7,902 nucleotides of DNA from Planctomycetota bacterium (lineage in GTDB: Bacteria; Planctomycetota; Planctomycetia; Planctomycetales; Planctomycetaceae): NCBI GenBank assembly GCA_023429275.1, contig JAEYWB010000291.1, positions 1 to 7,902 on the forward strand. The letters run 5' to 3'. The notes below the pieces were generated by a model. It saw only the letters and a list, made by a program, of their open reading frames with translations. It ran no database searches and was not told the DNA's origin. Of this stretch, positions 5,524 through 7,902 are shown one piece after another (positions within the stretch are counted from its first letter, which is position 1; the number at the start of each line of letters is the position of its first letter). Both the position numbers and the translations under genes were made by a program.

Positions 5524-6369
5524 CTACGCCTCTTCTTCTTCTTCGCTCGCTTCTTCCATTTCAGGCGGCGGCGACGTCAGCCTCTGGACAAACTGCAGGA
5601 TCGACGAATTCACCACATCCGGCGCCTCGAGAGGGGCCATGTGCCCCGCCGCGGGAATCTCCACGAACATCGACACGGGAAGCTCCTCGGCGATCTTCTG
5701 CATCTCTTCGGGTGATGCGATTGCGTCGTCCGTCCCCACGATCACGAGGGCCGGAACCTCGATCGACGGGAGCCGCTCGCGGACATCGGGCCGGGCCGCC
5801 ATTCCGCGGGCGGCGGCCGCTACCCCCTGCGGATCCGTCTTGCGAATGACCGCCCTGGTCTCGTTGACGAGCTTCGGCTGTTCCTTGTGAGTCAATTCGC
5901 AGAAGAGCTTTTTCGGCATCGCGTCGGCGAGGAAGCCCGGTCCTTCCTTGAGCACCTTCTCGGCCGTCTGCAGGCGGGTCTCCCGCTCCTGCGCCGTGTC
6001 CGCCTGGGCGCGGGTATCACACAGGATGACCCCCGCCAGCCGGTGAGCGTGGCGATCGAGGAACTGCCAGGCGATATACCCCCCCATCGACAGACCGCAG
6101 AAGAACACGGGCTCCGTGATCTTGAGGGCGTCCAGCAGCCCGGCCAGATCGTCCGCCATCTGGGCCATCGTCACTGTTCCGGGGGAAACCCCGCTCGCTC
6201 CAAAGCCCCGAAGATCCGGGGCGACTACCCTCAGATCGTTCTTCAGGTCGGCGATCTGGAACTGCCACATCGTGTGGTCGAGCGGAAACCCGTGGACGAG
6301 CAGCAGGACCGGGCCGGTCCCTTCGTCGACATAGTTGATGGTGATTCCGTTGACGGTGGTTGTCGGCAT
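5524..6369 (-). CDS. Alpha/beta-fold hydrolase
   Basis: The 281-residue protein has the complete alpha/beta-hydrolase signature. The oxyanion-hole motif is HGFPLDHTMW (26-35). DLRGFGASG (52-60) follows strand 4, and GLSMGG (92-97) holds nucleophile Ser94. VGTDDAIASP (211-220) holds the acid, most likely Asp215, and AAGHMAPLE (240-248) holds His243. The sequence resembles 3-oxoadipate enol-lactonase and esterase-type members. No aromatic-degradation genes are nearby, so the substrate is unknown and a pcaD assignment is not supported. The C-terminus ends in an unusual acidic tail, EMEEASEEEEEA (270-281), encoded by a GAG/GAA run (about 5527-5560), beyond the catalytic fold. The start at 6369 has GAGGA eight bases upstream and matches the family N-terminus (MPTTTVNGITINYVDEG). 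A weak -10-like TACACT lies on the minus strand at 6403-6408, without a good -35. It converges on birA with only 7 bases between the two stop codons. Confidence 0.93.
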   Translation of the reverse strand: MPTTTVNGITINYVDEGTGPVLLLVHGFPLDHTMWQFQIADLKNDLRVVAPDLRGFGASGVSPGTVTMAQMADDLAGLLDALKITEPVFFCGLSMGGYIAWQFLDRHAHRLAGVILCDTRAQADTAQERETRLQTAEKVLKEGPGFLADAMPKKLFCELTHKEQPKLVNETRAVIRKTDPQGVAAAARGMAARPDVRERLPSIEVPALVIVGTDDAIASPEEMQKIAEELPVSMFVEIPAAGHMAPLEAPDVVNSSILQFVQRLTSPPPEMEEASEEEEEA

Positions 6370-6441
6370 GCGGCAGTTCCTCGGTGATCAGCTTTCGTGA
6401 CCAGTGTATTGCCGCCCCCAGAGACGGAAAACCGGCGGAGA

Positions 6442-6462
6442 CGGAACGGTGCTGTTCCCGTG
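6442..6462. other. Bulged hairpin in the hydrolase/yraN divergent gap
   Basis: ACGGAAC (6442-6448) pairs with GTTCC-C-GT (6455-6462), giving seven base pairs with one bulged C and a 6-base loop. It lies between the divergent alpha/beta hydrolase and yraN genes, 76 bases before the yraN start, so it could be an operator or leader structure. Chance occurrence in GC-rich DNA is a fair alternative. Confidence 0.2.
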
Positions 6463-6537
6463 CCGACGGCGGCGACAACCGTCCGCCCGGACCGTATCCT
6501 GCAAGAATCCCGCGAGTTCGAGCTGCCAGGGCCATCC

Positions 6538-6960
6538 ATGTCGATCGATCTTCGCCGCTGGGTGGCTCGGTTCTTCGGAGGTGGGGGACTGCTCGGAGAC
6601 CGGGGTGAACGGCTCGCGGCCAGCACGCTTCGCAGGAAGGGATACCGGATCCTCGCGTACCAGTGCCGCGGAAGGCTCGGAGAGCTCGACCTCATTGCGC
6701 TCGATCGCGATTGCGTCGTCTTTGTCGAAGTGAAGACTCGCAGCACCGACCGGGCGGGGCGTCCCGGGGAGGCGGTCGACGCCTCGAAGCGCCGCCGGAT
6801 TACCCAGGCGGCGATCGCCTGGCTGAAGGGGCGGCGACTGCTCGAGCACCGCTGCCGGTTCGACGTCGTCTCGATCACCTGGCGGAAAGGGGAATCGCCA
6901 GTTGTCGAACATCACGAGCGGGCGTTCGATCCCGAAGGCCCGGCCTCGTTCTTCTGCTGA
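6538..6960 (+). CDS. yraN: YraN / UPF0102 family putative endonuclease
   Basis: UPF0102 proteins are small, widely conserved and of uncertain role. They carry a restriction-endonuclease-like (PD-(D/E)xK) core and are thought to act on nucleic acids in the cytoplasm. This 140-residue copy shows the full signature: GDRGERLAASTLRRKGYRIL (20-39), GELDLIALD (48-56) with Asp51, VFVEVKTR (61-68) with Glu64 and Lys66 completing the nuclease-like triad, RFDVVSI (107-113), and HHERAF (125-130). Length is slightly above the usual 115-130. The same frame is open upstream to 6397, but the extra 47 residues are Pro/Arg-rich with no family match. The ATG at 6538 sits eight bases after CAGGG and precedes the first family block by about 19 residues. 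It is divergent from the hydrolase and 84 bases before the ATPase gene on the same strand. The frequent rnhB or rsmI neighbours are not seen here. Confidence 0.93.
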   Translation: MSIDLRRWVARFFGGGGLLGDRGERLAASTLRRKGYRILAYQCRGRLGELDLIALDRDCVVFVEVKTRSTDRAGRPGEAVDASKRRRITQAAIAWLKGRRLLEHRCRFDVVSITWRKGESPVVEHHERAFDPEGPASFFC

Positions 6961-7044
6961 GCGGAACAGGGCCGGTGTGCCGCCGCCAGGTCGACAGAAA
7001 CGAAGGGGATGCAGCATCGTCGCAGGACAGGATAGAGTTGGGCG

Positions 7045-7902
7045 ATGACCAGCAAGACTCGCTCATCAATCGACCTTTCGGCAGATGCCTCCCTCGTGCT
7101 CTCAGGATTGACCGTTCTGGGAATAGGACTGGCTGCCTTCAGCTACCTCCCGCTGGCCGAGCAAGCGTCCCGAATCCTTTTTGTCGTCGGGACTTCGCTG
7201 GTCTACCTCGCGGGCGGGCTCCCGGCAGCGAAGCGCGCACTGACCGCCCTCTGGAGGGATCACGTTCTCGACATTGACCTGTTGATGGTTGCGGCGGCGG
7301 TCGCCGCTGCGGCCGTCGGTGCGAGCTTTGAAGGCGCGGTACTGCTCACCCTCTTCAGTGTTTCGACCACGCTCGAACATCGAGCGATGGGGCGAGCGCG
7401 GCGGTCGATTGAGGCCTTGATGGCGCTACGCCCGGAAACGGCGCTCCGTAAGTCGGCGGAGGGAACTGTGACGGAAGTTTCGGCGGCCGACCTGAAGGTC
7501 GATGACATTGTCGTGCTACGGCCTGGCGCACGTGTGCCAACGGACGGCGTTGTTCTCAATGGTTCCACTTCCGTCGACGAAGCCAGCATCACGGGCGAGT
7601 CCATGCCCGTCATGAAAGATTCCGGGGCCCCGGTTTATGAGGCGACTGTCAATCTCGATGGCGTGGTTGAAGTCGTTGTCACAAAGACGGTCGCTGAAAG
7701 CACGGTAGCACGCATGATCTCGCTGGTCACCCAGGCGCAGGCCGCGAAGGCCCCGTCGGAGCGTTTCAGCGAGTGGTTCGGCCAGCGGTACACTGTTGCC
7801 GTTCTGGTCAGCGCGGTTCTGGCGTTTACGGCTTTCTCCTGGTGGCCTGGGCACGAGTGGAAGGAAGCTCTGTACCGTGCGGCCACATTGCTCGTGGGGG
7901 CG
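7045..7902 (+). CDS. Heavy-metal-translocating P1B-type ATPase, N-terminal 286 residues, cut by window edge
   Basis: P1B ATPases export transition metals across the inner membrane using ATP. The visible part has no N-terminal metal-binding domain: there is no CxxC, and the first membrane helix begins near residue 15. Hydrophobic helices are at about 15-34, 43-60, 78-93 and 95-110, then the actuator domain with DIVVLRPGARVPTDGVVLNG (154-173) and the TGES dephosphorylation motif at 183-186. The next helix is about 249-267, and the window stops at AATLLVGA, just before the expected metal-site helix motif (CPC, SPC or similar). LLVGA at this place, together with no HMA domain, suggests the SPC-type P1B-4 group (Co/Zn/Fe/Ni) rather than CPC-type ZntA or CopA; this is inference. 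ATG at 7045 is supported by an in-frame TAG four codons upstream; the ribosome site is weak. Codon use differs from neighbours, with many GTT valines. The phosphorylation DKTGT motif lies outside the window. Confidence 0.92.
   Translation, partial: MTSKTRSSIDLSADASLVLSGLTVLGIGLAAFSYLPLAEQASRILFVVGTSLVYLAGGLPAAKRALTALWRDHVLDIDLLMVAAAVAAAAVGASFEGAVLLTLFSVSTTLEHRAMGRARRSIEALMALRPETALRKSAEGTVTEVSAADLKVDDIVVLRPGARVPTDGVVLNGSTSVDEASITGESMPVMKDSGAPVYEATVNLDGVVEVVVTKTVAESTVARMISLVTQAQAAKAPSERFSEWFGQRYTVAVLVSAVLAFTAFSWWPGHEWKEALYRAATLLVGA

Noticed and set aside
5524..6369. Naming the alpha/beta hydrolase pcaD (3-oxoadipate enol-lactonase).
   Set aside because: The general motif pattern is shared by many hydrolases, and no protocatechuate-pathway gene is nearby.
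6397..6537. Upstream start of yraN at 6397.
   Set aside because: The added 47 residues are Pro/Arg-rich and absent from the family. The ATG at 6538 has a usable ribosome site and fits family length.

Overview
The window looks like a chromosomal segment from a high-GC bacterium, most likely a planctomycete. Three things suggest this: GC-rich coding with G/C-ending codons, mostly single genes that switch strand often, and two protein types that I associate with that phylum. One is a zinc-ribbon protein with a Pro-rich linker and one membrane helix (3557-4543). The other is a small secreted protein with a C-terminal Cys-rich module (2653-2907). The phylum call is inference from style, not from a marker gene.

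Layout. Positions 1-2907 hold four genes, all on the minus strand. In transcription order they are a small secreted Cys-rich protein, a Dps ferritin-like protein, a family 88 unsaturated glucuronyl hydrolase, and the N-terminal part of a probable tagaturonate epimerase (UxaE type) that runs off the left edge. The last two make a plausible uronic-acid module. The hydrolase would release unsaturated uronate from oligosaccharides made by polysaccharide lyases, and the epimerase would interconvert ketouronates. From 3083 the strands alternate: a plus-strand single-pass membrane protein, a minus-strand zinc-ribbon membrane protein, plus-strand biotin-protein ligase (birA, catalytic form without a DNA-binding domain), a minus-strand alpha/beta hydrolase, plus-strand YraN/UPF0102, and the N-terminal 286 residues of a plus-strand heavy-metal P1B-type ATPase cut by the right edge.

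The genes are tightly packed and no gene-free stretch exceeds 175 bases. Two convergent pairs (3550/3557 and 5516/5524) are separated by only 6-7 bases. Three divergent gaps (2908-3082, 4544-4718, 6370-6537) should hold promoters, but I saw no strong sigma70-type match in them. I saw no rRNA, tRNA, CRISPR array, insertion sequence, riboswitch or attachment site.

Most of the window is ordinary housekeeping and accessory content, and I do not see a convincing new multi-gene system. The points most worth a second look are the secreted Cys-rich protein, the uncharacterised membrane pair, the structured region before birA, a 15-bp palindrome before dps, and the subclass and unusual codon use of the P-type ATPase.
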